From the NCBI GenBank assembly GCA_043228905.1, contig JBHGNT010000021.1:9114001-9178000 (forward strand): 64,000 nt of DNA, given 5' to 3'. The position numbers and the translations under genes are program-made. This DNA is from Azolla caroliniana (taxonomy: Eukaryota; Polypodiophyta). The notes under the pieces are model-generated. The model saw only the letters and a list, made by a program, of their open reading frames with translations, was not told the origin of the DNA and did not search any database. Below, one piece after another: positions 1-11,929 of this stretch (positions are counted from its first letter, which is position 1; every line of letters starts with the position of its first letter).

Positions 1-2
1 GG

Positions 3-3000
3 AGTCGAAGCGATGAGAACCGGCAAGGGAAGTCCATCGCGGAGTGCTGGTATTGTGGCAAGAAAGGCCACAGGGAAAGTGAGTGCTGGAAGAAGCACGC
101 CGATTCGGAGAGAACTGGTTCCGGGAACGGCTCCAGACATACCGACAAGGGAAATCAGCAACGATCGCACTACGCCGAAGACTCCGGGAGAGCCGGAGAA
201 GGGACTGCCTTCGTGACGAGACACGAAGCAAACTCAATGAAACAGACCACCCCGAGATCGGACGAGGTGTGGTACGTAGACTCCGGCGCGTCAAACCACA
301 TGACGATCCATAAGGAGTGGTTCTCGTACCTTGAAAAACCGATCCAACCTGGAGTAGTCGCAACTGGAGACGACACTCCGCATCCGATCACGGATGTCAG
401 AGAAGTTCCCCTTAGCCATGTCGGGCAGAAAGGGAAACTCATGAACGTGCTGCACGTCCCGACAATCACGAAAAACTTGGTCTCGGTCGGACAGATCGTC
501 GACCAAGGGATGGAGGCTCGGTTTACACACCTCGGGTGCTTCATTGAGGAAGAAGGCCGTGTGATTGCGCAAGGGCGCAGAGACGGGAGGATGTTCATCC
601 TCGACTCCACTGACGGCGGCATCGCAATGTTCACGAAGGGACAAAAGACCGAGTCGGACATCGACTTGTGGCACAAGCGGATAGGCCACGTCAACCACCA
701 ACGGCTTCAAGATCTGCAATCGAAACAGGTAGTATTCGGATTGCCCAAATTTAGTGGCCGAAAGGCACAAATTTGTGAAGTCTGCCAGCTCGGGAAGCAA
801 CACCGACTTCCTTTCCCAAACGAGCGAAACCGGAGCCGGAATAAGCTCGACCTTATACACTCCGATGTATGGGGGCCGGCACAAAACGTTAGTCTTGGCA
901 GGAGCCGATATCTCTTCTCCTTCATCGACGACCACACACGGCACACGTGGATCTACCTCATTGAGAGGAAGAGCAAAGTCTTCGACTGTTTCCGGGACCT
1001 CAAAGGGTTCGTGGAAAAGAAAGCGGGACGAAAGATCTAGTGCCTGTGGTAAAATGGCGGGAAAGAGTACTTTTCTGGTCAATTCAACAGTTATCTACAA
1101 CAAATGGGAATTCGGCACGAATTCAGCTGTAGATACACGCCGGAGCAGAACGGCGTGGTCGATTGTGGAAGCGGCACGGGCAATGCTGGAGGAGAAGAGC
1201 TTGCCCAAGTTCTACTGGGCCGAGGCAGTAAGGACCGCGGTATACATCCAGAACCAGATCGGAGACAAAGTGTCAGCGCACGAGCTATATTTCGGAACTA
1301 AGCCGAACTTGCGACACTTGAGGATGTTCGGTAGCATTGCGTATGTGCATGTACCGAAGAAGAAAAGGAGGAAGCTGGATGCAAAGGCCGAGAAATGCAT
1401 CTTGGTCGGTTACTCGGACGAGCAGAAGGGTTATAAGTGCTATAACCCTCGCACCAAACAAGTGCGTGTCAGCCGCGATGTTGTGTTTGACGAGTCCGCG
1501 TCCTGGTACCAGCCCCCGACTCCGAACCTCGAGTCCAATCCGAGCTCTGACGATGAGGTCAAAGAGGCCGAGATGCCTCCGGATGAGCCCGAAATCGAGA
1601 CCAGCGACGAGAGCCCGATTTCACTCCGGTTAAGTGGACCGATTGGACGACTGAGTCGGTACGACCAGTCCGATGAAGAGTCGGCGACTAGTGGAGACTC
1701 GGCCGTGCATTCCCCGCGTAGGAAGCCGAGGAGACGGCTTACGGGCAAAGAGAAAGGGAAGAAGAAGGTGTCGGATTCCGGCACGGATAGGAATGAGTCA
1801 GACCGACGCGAGTCCGACTCCGAGGGAACCGGTGACGGGTCTTTAAAGGTGAAGACCGCATCGACCGAGAAGGCCTCAACATCGGCTAATGTGAGATTAC
1901 GCCGATCTACCCGCCAGAAGAACCCTATTTTGCGGTTCGGATACAACGAGTACATGGCGCATCATTATGCGTACATGACCTGTGTAGCGGAAGTGCGTGA
2001 GCCGGAGAGCTACACAGAAGCGGCTAAAGACGCGAATTGGCGTGCCGCGATGGAGGAAGAGATGCATGCATTGGCGGAGAACGAGACCTGGGACCTGGTT
2101 GACGCACCAACAGGGGTAAAACCGATTGGGTGTAGGTGGGTGTATAAGGTCAAGTACAACACCGATGGCTCCGTTAACTGGTACAAGGCTCGACTAGTGG
2201 CAAAGGGCTACGTGTAGAAGCACGGCATCGACTACGATGAGACGTTTGCGCCGGTCGCGAAAATGACGACCGTCCGTGTTTTGCTCGCAGTAGCCGCGGC
2301 CAAGGGGTGGCACTTACATCAAATGGATGTAAAGAATGCGTTTCTACAAGGTGACCTTGAGGAACAGGTGTACATGGTACAGCCTCCCGGATTTCACTCC
2401 GGAACGAACTCCTCGGCAGTATGCCGACTGAAGAAGTCCCTTTACGGACTGAGGCAAGCCCCGCGTGCCTGGAACGCGAAGATCATCCAACAACTGCGTC
2501 GGATGGGCTTCGTCACGTCAAAATCGGACTCTTCCCTGTTCATCCGGAAAGGTCGACTCGGACCGGTTAGTATTCTACTATATGTTGATGACTTGGTCAT
2601 CGCCGGCGCCGACCTAAGTGAAATCGACCGCGTGAAGCTCCAGCTTGCGGCATCGTTCGACATGAAGGATCTAGGGGAGCTTCATTACTTCCTCGGGATC
2701 GAAGTGATCCGTACCCCCGAAGGCATATTGATCAGCCAACGACATTACGTGCTGAGTATACTCTTCAAATTCGGGATGGCCGACTGTAAGTCCGTCTCGA
2801 CTCCTCTGGACAGAACCGCCAAGCTTTGTCCCGATACGGGAAAGGTATGCGACCCGATGAGGTTCCGACAAATTGTCGGAAGCCTCATATACTTGACCAT
2901 CACCCAACCCGACCTCAGTTATCCAGTCGGAGTGATCAGTCAATTCATGGCGCGACCTACCGAGGAGCACCTTCAGTGTGCGCAATGCATACTTCGGTAT

Positions 3001-3816
3001 GTCAACAGCACTAAGGACCGGGGACTACTATATCGCACCGGTGCAGCCACGCAGTTAGTCGGCTACACCGATGCTGATTGGGCTGGCAACGCCGCCTATC
3101 GCTGATCCATGTCCGGATACGCGTTCTCCCTCGGAAGTGCCGCGATCGCATGGGGCAGTAAGAAGCAGCCGACAGTTACCCTATCGAGCACCGAAGTTGA
3201 GTACCAAGGAGCGGCTGTCGCGACATGCGAAGCCATATGGTTGAAGCGGCTACTTAAGGACCTGCAAGAGGAGGTGTCAGATCCGACGACGATCTACTGC
3301 GACAACCTCAGCAACATCCAGCTCGCGAAGAACCCCATTTTCCACACACGGACCAAGCACATTGAGGTGCATTACCATTTCGTCCGTGAGCGTGTCCTTT
3401 CCGATGAAGTCGAACTTCAGTACGTGCCGACGGATCGGTAGACTGCCGACATCTTCACAAAGCCTCTTGGTCTGGACAAGTTGCGGCAATTCTCCGCGGC
3501 GCTCGGATTGCGTCACCTCGACGTGCCAAACTTGAGGGGGAGAACAGTCCCGAACGACCAAGCAAGGCAACAAGAAAGGAGCGGAGACCGCGACACCACC
3601 GAGTCGGTTGACTCGTTTGTTGGGTTCGACTACTTCGGATCGGCTGAAGAAGCCGAGGGCGAACCCGCAGAAAAGTTCGGAAGAGGACCAAAGGGGAGCA
3701 GCCGAAGGAGAGAGCCGAAGCCAACCACGCATGGGGGAGATGACGCCATCGAGGGCGAGAAGACCGAAGACGAGTTGGAGACAGCCAACTCGGACGAGAG
3801 CGAAAACCGATCGTAG
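3..3816 (+). pseudogene. Copia-A1 Gag-Pol polyprotein remnant, broken
   Basis: The polyprotein would supply capsid, protease, integrase, reverse transcriptase and RNase H for copia replication. It opens already inside gag: a CX2CX4HX4C zinc knuckle is at 45-86. The protease motif DSGAS is at 279-293, the HHCC integrase zinc site near 670-800 and the integrase core from about 850. The frame meets stops at 1038 and about 1050 and shifts near 1160, where roughly 17 bases seem to be missing. It then runs in the +1 frame through the reverse transcriptase (YVDD at 2581-2592) and RNase H. Further stops are at 2215, 3103 and 3439; at each, Copia-A2 has Gln or Arg. A charged tail of about 95 codons continues past RNase H to a stop at 3814-3816. 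It cannot make a full protein. The bases 3817-4057 are noncoding leader to the purine tract. Confidence 0.88.
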
Positions 3817-4071
3817 GTAGCCGAGTCAGTTCGGATGTTTGATGTAGACACGCTAAATCAACCGAGGCCCAAGCGGAAGAAAAGGCAACAGGGGAAGTGT
3901 CAACACCGCAACAGCAGAAGAGCTGATAAGGGCCGCATGAGCAGACAAGCCGACCGGAAGGGTCGAAGCGCGCGGAGTCGAACAGGACGAGGAGCACGAG
4001 CAAGGCGAGAAGCCAAGAGGAACCGGCGCTGTGAAGATCCCGAAGAGCCTCAAGTTGAGCTTGAGGGGGAG

Positions 4072-4459
4072 TTTTGAGAGACAAGCTCAACATCGGCCGG
4101 ATCGGCTGAAGAAGCCGAGGACCGGATCGGTTGGGACCGATCGGTTAGGCCGAGTGCGTAAATCGGGAGGTCGTTAGGAAAGATATTCCGTGAGGAATAT
4201 ATTTGGGAGTTAGTGTAGGAGCTCTTGATGAGCATTGAAGTACTGTCAGTACTTCGGTCAGTCCTTCTAGGACTTGTATAAAAGTGTTCACTGAGCACGA
4301 CTTATGTACAGATTGAGTATTATTGTTGAATATAGTTTTTTGTGTTTCTCTCTTTGTCTCTCCTGCGTATACCGTGTAAGCTCAAGCTCTCCATTAAACC
4401 TGAGTTTCCTCTCTTCTGTTCGGTCTTCATACTTGCTTCCGCACGCTACTTTCTACACA
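4072..4459 (+). repeat. Copia-A1 3' LTR
   Basis: The LTR begins TTTTGAG (the relative Copia-A2 has TGTTGAG, so the first G is mutated) directly after the purine-rich tract, and ends CTACACA. A TATA-like GTATAAAAG lies near 4275. The end resembles the end of the Copia-A2 LTR (both share CTTCCGCAC near the terminus). Only one LTR is present, so its age cannot be estimated. Confidence 0.7.
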
Positions 4460-4460
4460 T

Positions 4461-6240
4461 AGCATAATGTTGCGTTACCTGGCCGAGTTCGTGACACCAT
4501 TACACGTGGTGGTACACCGGGTTCCGTTTCGTTGGTCGGAAAAAGAAGACAACGCATATCGCTCCCTTGAGGCAATACTCTCACACGCACCGGTGGTGCA
4601 ACTGCCGGATTCGTTGCAACTCTTCCACGTTTTCGTCGACGCATCGGTCGTGGCTATTGTGAGTGCCCTCATGCAAAAGACGCCTAAAAACTGGTATCAC
4701 CCAGTCTACTGTGCTAGCCGTTGGCTCTCGACATCCGAACAAAACTACTCCACAACAAAACAAGATGCCCTCGGCATGATCTACATCATCACAAAATTTT
4801 GGCATTATTTGCTCAACCAAAAGTTTACGTTCGATGTGGATTGCCCGGCGATACTCTATCTCGTCAATAAGCAGGCACTGACCGGTCAACTGGCCTGATG
4901 GATGTTGCTTCTCCAAAAATTTGAATTCGACGAGGGGTGCAACATGCCGGCTCGAATTGGGGAACCAGCCACAACGGAATATGATGAATTAACCAACGCC
5001 AACCTTTTCGGGTTAAACATGGCCACACCATCGGCCAATAGCGTGGACAACTGGATAAATGAGATGATACACTTCCTCAGCACCGGCCTCCCACTGGATA
5101 AATGAAAATTTGACCCTAGATGCCAAGAAATGGCTGGCAGTTCGGAAAATTTGGCAAACTGGGTTGTGGCGGCCCACAACCAAGAAGGATGCTCACGAAT
5201 TCTGCAAACAATGTGACTTATGTCAGCGAATGGGCCAACCCACCGAACAAGCCCATATGCCTCACCAACCGGTCCTTCCATTAGAACCTTTCCAGAAGTT
5301 GGGATTGGATTTCGTCAGTCCATTTAAACCAGTCGTGGCCTGAAATGGCAATAAGTAAATAATCATGGCTACTGACTATTGCATGAAATGGGTCGAAGCA
5401 AAGGCACCACGCGACAACACGACCATATCTACCACCAAGTTTGTGTATGAATATCTATGGTATCAATTTGGCTATCCAATCGAGCTAGTAACTGACCAAG
5501 GAGGTCACTTTCTCAATCGTCTGGTCTGCAATCTTACCACCCATTACACAGTCGTACATAAGAAAAGCACACCTTACTACCCTAAAGCAAACGGGTTGGC
5601 TAAGTTAACGAACAAGACCTTCCAAAACATCCTCAAGAAAATCATGAACGAGAATCGAAGTGATTGGGATGATAAACTGCACAGTGCATTGTGGGCATAT
5701 CAGACAACATTCAAAACAAGTATTTGATCTACTCCCTTTCGAATGGCTTCCAGGTTGGAAGCAGTTATGCCCATCAAGTTTCAAGTGCCGAGTTTACGTG
5801 TTCAAATAACCACACAACTTTCCGAGTCCGAGTTCAAACAAAAATGGCTCGTACAGTTACTTGAGCTCGGGGAAGATCGTATTACTAGTCTCACACAATT
5901 GGAACATGGGTAGCGGCAAAGGAAAGCTTTCATGGATCGACATCGTCAAGGATCCAAAAAATGATTCGAGATCGGGAAACTGGTCCTCGTGTTCCAAACT
6001 CGGCTCGGTTCAATGCCGGGGAAACTTTGTTTCCCGTCGACAAGACCTTTCTAGATTATCGATGAATTCAATGGTACATTCCAACTCGGCACTTTAGCAT
6101 GGGAAGTCTTGCAAGTGTGGGTTAATAGATTTCGACTAAAGCCATACCTAGGCCCGACGCCAACCAACCAATCACTTCACCGATCACCAGCACCGCCGGG
6201 ACCAGTCTGTGGTAGGTAGAACAGAAGATTTTGTGGGCAC
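4461..6240 (+). pseudogene. G1a pol remnant: end of RT, RNase H, integrase
   Basis: RNase H is readable at about 4540-4900 (FVDAS motif and the following Y-ASRWL region). A TGA at 4896 replaces the Arg expected there. The integrase zinc site (H...CKQCDLC) is at about 5180-5230 and its core begins at about 5290 (GLDFV). The second catalytic Asp is in VTDQGGHF near 5490. The frame is open from 5365 to 5727, stops, and stays recognisable to about 6190, where the end (GTFQLGTLAWEVL) aligns with G1b. At least six stops are seen, so it is dead. The gene is ordinary gypsy pol; only the ORF behind it is unusual. Confidence 0.82.
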
Positions 6241-6613
6241 CTCGCCACAATCATGGTAATTACCCTACCTATTGCCCGAAATTGTATACTATCATTATGA
6301 AGAAAAAAAAAGACCCACTAACTATTTAAAGAACATGCATGCCACACGACAAAAAGAAAGTACAAACGGTTCGTAGGATGCGTGGTCCTTACCTCCCACT
6401 ATGGTAGGGAAGATTCTGAATCAAGGGCACATACAAAAAGGGAGGCATCACAGGCGAAGCCCTCACTTCAACAGACACACTCAAAGTTCTCAAGCTCTCT
6501 CGCTTGTTGCTTAGATGCTCTCTCGCTCCCAAACCCCCTGCACAGAAGCTCTCTCTTGCTCTCCGTCTCCTTACTTCCATCACCATTCTTCCTCTCTTTC
6601 TCCCAAAACAACC

Positions 6614-9391
6614 ATGCCATCCGAAGTATCCAAGGAGCTCCGCGCCTGGTTAACTAGACATGGCTTAGGAGGTTACCTCCGCGTATTAGACACGGCTACC
6701 CATCCTGAGGCACAGGCAGTCACCCGAAGGGTGCATCCCGACACCATCACAAACAACCGGATCCAATCGGTGTTGGGACTACAACGAGGGGGACAACATG
6801 AAATCGAGGCTCCACCTCAACAGATCTTGGAACAACATTTTGGGGAGTAGTCAGCTTCCACGAAAGCCCATCGCACACATGGGGCGCCCAATGAGTTTTT
6901 CGGTAATCTGACCCATTTCATCCTAGAATTCGTCTATGTACATGCAAACACGTATAGCATGCCCAATAATAAGGCCGTCCTCATCATCACGGCATACCAT
7001 GACGACGCCATCGATTGGGGCATCATAACTAGGGAAGGAATTTGTGCCACAATATCGGCTTTTCAAACATGTAAACGATTCTTGACTACCTTAGCACATC
7101 ATTTAGCCATGGTTCACACCCTCGAAACCACAATAACATCCCGCAGACCCTTTGCTCTCCCTGCTCCAACCATCCAGGCGAAAAAGCAACGAACTATACA
7201 GCTAGCTCAAGAGGAATGGGATGATGACACACTTGTCCACACCCCTACCTCACCATGGCCGAAGCCCGAGCCAAAAACCCAGGACACCACAAACAACATC
7301 ACCATCCGAGGAAGCGAAAAACCAAAACCCTCTGCACCAATCGTATCTTCCCCACGGGCCTAGTCCGCACCCCGAACACCGAGACAACACACGGAAGACG
7401 GTCAATGGTACAGCAAACAAAGCGGCTTCATGATGAACTCGTGGCACAAAAGACGAGCCTCGTCAACAAGCGTTGCTAGCTCCATCGCCGTAGTGAAGAA
7501 CAAAATACCAAGCACTCCTCGGCTGAAGACAAGCAGCTAGTCATAGTGCCGAATAAGGCAGTCGTGGTAAGGGCATAATTCCCAATTTCCGGAGGAGGAA
7601 GTTACAACCTTCAAAGACTTATGTGCGAAATCTTAGGAGCTCGGCGCCATTTTGCAACACGGCACAACATATGAGCTCATAGACTTCCTGGTTTGCCTAA
7701 AGGTTGCAGCCACGTCTTGAATGGCTCAGGATCATGGCGAACAACAAATGATCGAGCGGGCATTAACCAACGACCTCAAATCGGACGAGGAGCCACACTT
7801 ACAAAAGATCGGCCGCAAACGCGTAATCAAAACTCGTCGTGCTCGGATCAAATTACCGGAACTCAACACGGCCTTGGTGGAGGTTTATCGTGAATTGGTG
7901 AAAGCAACCCGCACGGCCAAAGACATGGCTATCAGCAGCAAATAGACGCTCAAGCAAGAAAAACGTTCATAGAGTTATGGCAAGCTTCCGAGAACCGCCT
8001 GACCGAGCTTGAACAAAGGTTCCAAATAGTCGGCAACTCTACCCTTCTCACCCCACCATCCCCCATATCCAACCTTTTCTAGGCATCCACCCAAACAGAC
8101 CCAACCAATCCCCTCGAGCGGGTGGATATGTCCATCCAAACTGACGACACCACCAATGCGCTATCAGCCAACGACCAAACCCGTAACTATGAAGAGGAGC
8201 TCGTAGCCCAAACATCAATTGCGTACAAAGCCATGGAACAATATGAAAAGGCTAAAGCGAAGGCTGACCAACTAAAGGAGGAAGCAGAGAAGAGAGAATC
8301 CGAGCTCCAACAATTCCTCAATGACCGAACAACCTAGCTCTAGGCAATAGAACGGAAAGTCGTTGCGACTCTCAAAGCCGTGCAAGACCTTGCAGCAACA
8401 AAATTAGCCGATGCGGAGAAAGAGCAACAATGGCCATCTCGCCAACACTCCGACAAAAGGGACTCCTGGAGAAGTGAACTTTCGGAATTCAGTTCCTGTA
8501 GAAGTTAGTAGAAACTGAGCCACAGGGAGCGGCGTTGACGGAATCCCTTCACCAGCTACAAATCGCCACGACCCTCGAACTCGAACGACAACAAAACTGT
8601 TATAAGCAAGAATTAGCTGATAATTTGGATCAACTTCTCCAACGATACGACATACATACGTAGAGGCTGGAGGCCCAACTCGCGAACGTCACAGCATCAT
8701 GTGAGATCCTCAAGCCAAGTTCGAACTAGACGCGGTGAAAGCAGAAAACGACTTGAACATCATCTGAGCCAAATATGAAATGGGCAAAGATCAAATCAAA
8801 GCCATAGTGGCCAAACACAGAATGCAGCTGAATCAAAAGGTTGAGGAGGCTCTCACCCGAGGGTGGCAAGAATGGTAGGCACAGATAGCTAAATTACAGG
8901 TTTTTCGATCCCACGCCAAAAAACATAAAATAGAGGGTCGCGGATATTTTAAGATGGACGAAAGCAGCATCCAAATTCTCCAAGAAGACCTCACTGTCGA
9001 ATTGCAAGCCCTGGCAAGCACGCAAACCTCAACATTCAGGCACCTCCTTCAGGAATTCAACGACGTTAAGATGCTGTTAAGACTAGATTCGGAAGCCTAT
9101 GAACGAGAGCACCTCCTCACTGAGAAGGAAGACGAAGCCACCGCATAGGCATCCATGGCCAATGTAATCAAGGAAGCCGCACCGACACCAGAAGATGAAG
9201 AGGAACCACGGTTGCAAGTGGATGCACCAATAACCAAAGCACATCCGAATGCTACTCTTCCAGAAACTCAAGACCAACAACTGGATATATCAGCCGAGTC
9301 ACACACCAATGAGCTCATAGAAGAAGAGCCACTTCTAGCACCGATACAGCCACACCCCGAGGACATCCTCGTCACTTTGGGAGAAGAATGA
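6614..9391 (+). pseudogene. G1a extra ORF: globular N-terminus plus long coiled coil
   Basis: I do not recognise this protein. It starts with ATG in the context AACCATGCC about 370 bases after pol and lies on the same strand. The first 80 residues look globular and begin MPSEVSKELRAWLTRHGLGG; the same block in G1b begins MPIIISAALRGWLLEMGFEG. The frame then runs, with a TAG at 6848, to 7363 and becomes rich in Pro, Lys and Thr. Further on come Glu/Lys/Ala-rich heptad-like segments (about 7721-7945, 8122-8337, 8954-9148) that align with G1b, and an acidic tail to the TGA at 9389-9391. Stops and frame changes show that this copy is inactive. Conservation in two diverged copies argues that it was a real element gene. 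It may be a structural or envelope-position protein, but no function can be shown from sequence. Confidence 0.6.
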
Positions 9392-9459
9392 CAGTAACAT
9401 AGCTTGTTTTGTTTTCGATTGTTTTGCGAGTTTTGGGTTCGATGTGCGAAGGCACTGAC

Positions 9460-9528
9460 TGTCCCACGGGTGTGCCAGGTTTATCCATCGGACAAAAGGG
9501 ATGCAATGTGAAATGAATCTAAGGACAC
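9460..9528 (+). repeat. G1a 3' LTR, first 69 bp only
   Basis: The stretch begins TGTCCCAC and matches the start of the G1b 3' LTR (minus strand, 52503 downward) and a longer LTR-like stretch at 33875. It stops where the G2b LTR begins at 9531. The 68 bases between the extra ORF and this point show no clear purine tract. Confidence 0.55.
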
Positions 9529-9530
9529 AA

Positions 9531-10173
9531 TGTCGTGTTGTTACGCTCTCGCGTAGGAAATTAAGACGGGACCGTAAGGGCCCTGGACCGAGGAATACCT
9601 GAAATAGAGGGAGGAGCAAGGTGAAACAATGGGCCGAGACACACACACAAATACGCAGAGGACTCACAAATAAGGAATCGATTAAGACAACTAGGCGAAT
9701 ACAATGTTCTTCGAGATTACAACTAGCAAGTCTATGAGCGACCACGTGCAAACACCCACACACAGAGCGTGCCATGGAGCCTCTGCCGAAGTGCACGGGC
9801 TTCTCCCTCGAGCAAAGGCAACCAACCAAAACCTGTAGAGCTCAACGAAGACAAATGATAAGAGTGCTTGGTTCCTACTCCGACAGCACTTCGTCCTCCC
9901 AAAACGCGATAGATGTTTCAACCATCTCCGCTTTTCTTTTATAGGCCTCCGGGGAGGGCCGTCACATCCTGAATACATCATCTTTATTCTTTGTCCCTTT
10001 AGATAGAGATACGCATCGATTTCCTAGATAATAAATGTGTACTACCGAGTATATTTACATCAGCCAACCTATTCCTAATTATGTACATCTTATAAATACT
10101 TGTGCCCGCGCGTAAGGGTTGGTTCATGCGTCTTATTCATCGATTCCTCCTAAAGCCGGTTTTCTTCACGACA
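9531..10173 (-). repeat. G2b 3' LTR
   Basis: In sense (minus) orientation it begins TGTCGTGAAG after the purine tract GTTTGGTGGGGGTGGA (10174-10189) and is 643 bp. The first 16 bases equal those of the G2a LTR, after which the two diverge. It is about 90 percent identical to the LTR at 33187-33826. Confidence 0.82.
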
Positions 10174-10189
10174 TCCACCCCCACCAAAC

Positions 10190-11254
10190 CGCGCATCCAC
10201 CGGTATGTGCTAAAGAGGGACAAACACCGGAGAAAACCGGCTCGCGGTCACCAGTCGCTCTCAGAACCGTCGTCCACTCCGGTCCAGTCGTTGCCGTCGC
10301 CCACGCTTACTGGGTCCGGTTCACCTTCATGCCGCTTCTTGAAGGCCTTGATTCTCTTCCCGGCAACCAGCACCGCTATCCGTGTCTTGTCGAGGTTCGC
10401 AAGATGGTAGGTGTCGTTGTCGTTCGCGCTCGTTACGGCATAAGGCCCGAACTACCTCCTCACAAACTTACGCACCACCTTGTGTCACGGATCATAAGCT
10501 CAAGAGACAAGCAAGAAGATAACCAAATGGACAAGAAAGAAGATAGTATTAAAGGAAAGACTCCATAACTGGTGTTGTTCACCTTGAATTCCTTCAAGGT
10601 GAACTCCTCTATTTATACTACATGGCATGCATACTTGTTGCACGCATGTGAATCTACAATAAAGCATGTAGGTATGCATGCATGTGCCAAGTGTAAATAC
10701 TACAAGGGAGCAACTATGCACATGATGCTAGAAAAATAATAAGGATCAATTACATACATAACTATGTACTAGATATCTTGGTTAACTCATAATACTAGAT
10801 TATAACTATGTCGTCTCAAGAGTTCGAATCTTGACACCTTGTGCTGGTTGTCGAGGCTGCTATCGTACACCAGCACCCAATCGCCTTCCTCGATCTTCTT
10901 TGGTCGTAGCCAGTGCGTTCGGTCGAACTGGCCTTTGTTCCTTTCCCTTGTCGCATGCAACTTCACCTTTGCCCGCTCCACGTCCTCTGGTATTCGCTCG
11001 AGCTGTCAAATTGTCTCTTCTCGATTCATCCCGTCTCTCCAGTTCACCGCCAACCACGAGGAGATTGTTCACTCTATCGGCATGATCGGCTTCTGCCCAT
11101 ACATCAGCTCTGTTGGCATGAACTCGGTTACCGAACTATGCGTAGTTCGGTCCGCCCACAATGCCTAAGGTAGGAGTCGCGGCTAATTGCCATCTTGTCC
11201 TTCACAAGCCCATACTAACGCCTTCACAATCGGCCTGTGCCCGCACTCTACCTT
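10190..11254 (-). pseudogene. G2b integrase C-terminus
   Basis: The minus strand carries the end of the integrase. The segment 11254-10842 covers the WADRTTHSSVT region to GDWVLVYDSSLDNQH. After the solo LTR at 10483-10836 it resumes from 10477 and runs to a stop near 10240, closely following G2a 20520-21135 (AGKRIKAFKKRH near the end). Several stops interrupt it. The right-hand part of the integrase is found after G2a, at 21873-22157. Confidence 0.8.
10483..10836 (-). repeat. Solo LTR (354 bp) in G2b integrase
   Basis: The segment starts TGTCACGG and ends CTTGACA. It is flanked by a perfect 5-bp target duplication CCTTG (10478-10482 and 10837-10841), and the integrase frame resumes on both sides. 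A TATA box (TATAAATAGAGGAG) reads on the minus strand near 10615, which sets the orientation. The family is unknown and no internal sequence is present. Confidence 0.85.
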
Positions 11255-11259
11255 CCTGT

Positions 11260-11886
11260 TGCCGTGAAGAAAACCGTCCACAAGTGGAATCGGTGCACTG
11301 GAGCGTAGGAACCGGCTCTTCATACACGTACGCCTTATGTTGTACATAGAAGATCCTAAGTAGGTAGATTCGGTAGGTAGGAAGTTAATAGGAAACGGCT
11401 CCCTTCTTGCCTATAAAAGGAGGGAGACGAGGAGGAAGAGGGGATCGCGGAATCAGAGAGGACGAAGTGTTGTCGGGTTGTCGGTCGAAGGCTTCTATCT
11501 TCCATACGCTCCGTAGCTTCTTTCTGTGCAGGTTTCGGGAGGCTCGCGCTGCTCTGAGGAATGCCCGAGTGCTTCTGGCAGCACCTCCAACCTACTCCTT
11601 TCTTTCTGAGCATTTGCGAATAGGCATCGGCATCTGTTCGTTGGCCTATTCGGTTGTAACCAACTTCGTGCTTCTCGTTGTTTGTCTTTGTTAATATATA
11701 CTTACATACCTTTGTGCCTCTCTGTGTTGGTTTCCCCGCTCGCGTCTTCGTGTCGAAGGGCCGTGTCCCTGTGGATCTACGCTCGCACGTAGTGGGTCCC
11801 TTCCCTTCTCCTTTCCCTATTGCTCTTCGGTACAAGACCCCCGAGATCCCGCCTCATTCCACGCATCCGCGAGGAATACCCCGACA
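11260..11886 (+). repeat. G2a 5' LTR
   Basis: It starts TGCCGTGAAG (the 3' LTR has TGTCGTGAAG) and ends CCCCGACA. A TATA box CTATAAAAGG lies near 11412. The length equals that of the 3' LTR exactly, and I count roughly 25 differences between them. Confidence 0.88.
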
Positions 11887-11889
11887 TCT

Positions 11890-11907
11890 TGGTGAACCCG
11901 ACGTGAA
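11890..11907 (+). promoter_or_regulatory. G2a primer-binding site, tRNA-Trp type
   Basis: The sequence TGGTGAACCCGACGTGAA sits three bases after the 5' LTR. It is complementary to a tRNA 3' end ending ...TTCACGTCGGGTTCA plus CCA, which is how I recall plant cytosolic tRNA-Trp; this should be checked in a tRNA database. The identical 18-mer occurs in TR-GAG (17294-17311), and the same site occurs on the minus strand of G2b (33165-33182). Confidence 0.7.
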
Positions 11908-11929
11908 GGAGGCGGCAGAAGAGCAGAAG

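Larger units (their letters stand above)
1..4459 (+). mobile_element. Copia-A1: Ty1/copia retrotransposon, 5' end outside window
   Basis: The domain order zinc knuckle, protease, integrase, reverse transcriptase, RNase H is that of Ty1/copia. The 5' LTR and most of gag lie before base 1. The internal region ends in a purine-rich tract (about 4058-4071), followed directly by a 388 bp 3' LTR. The DNA right after the LTR (4460 on) is the middle of a gypsy reverse transcriptase reading frame, so this copia inserted into gypsy G1a. The left target-site copy is outside the window. A diverged relative (Copia-A2) lies at 55129-57435 on the other strand. Confidence 0.9.
4460..9530 (+). mobile_element. 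G1a: Ty3/gypsy element with extra coiled-coil ORF, 3' half
   Basis: This is the right-hand part of a gypsy element cut by Copia-A1. It starts at the reverse transcriptase/RNase H junction, runs through RNase H and integrase to about 6240, then a spacer with no coding sense that I can see (6241-6613), then the extra ORF (6614-9391), then the first 69 bases of its 3' LTR, where G2b begins. The same gene order occurs in G1b at 52036-60420 on the minus strand. The integrase style suggests a non-chromovirus Tat/Athila-like lineage, but that is inference and needs a phylogeny. Confidence 0.8.

Noticed and set aside
170-1082. Long minus-strand ORFs opposite the Copia-A1 integrase
   Set aside because: The plus strand in this stretch encodes clear protease and integrase motifs; the minus-strand frames show none.
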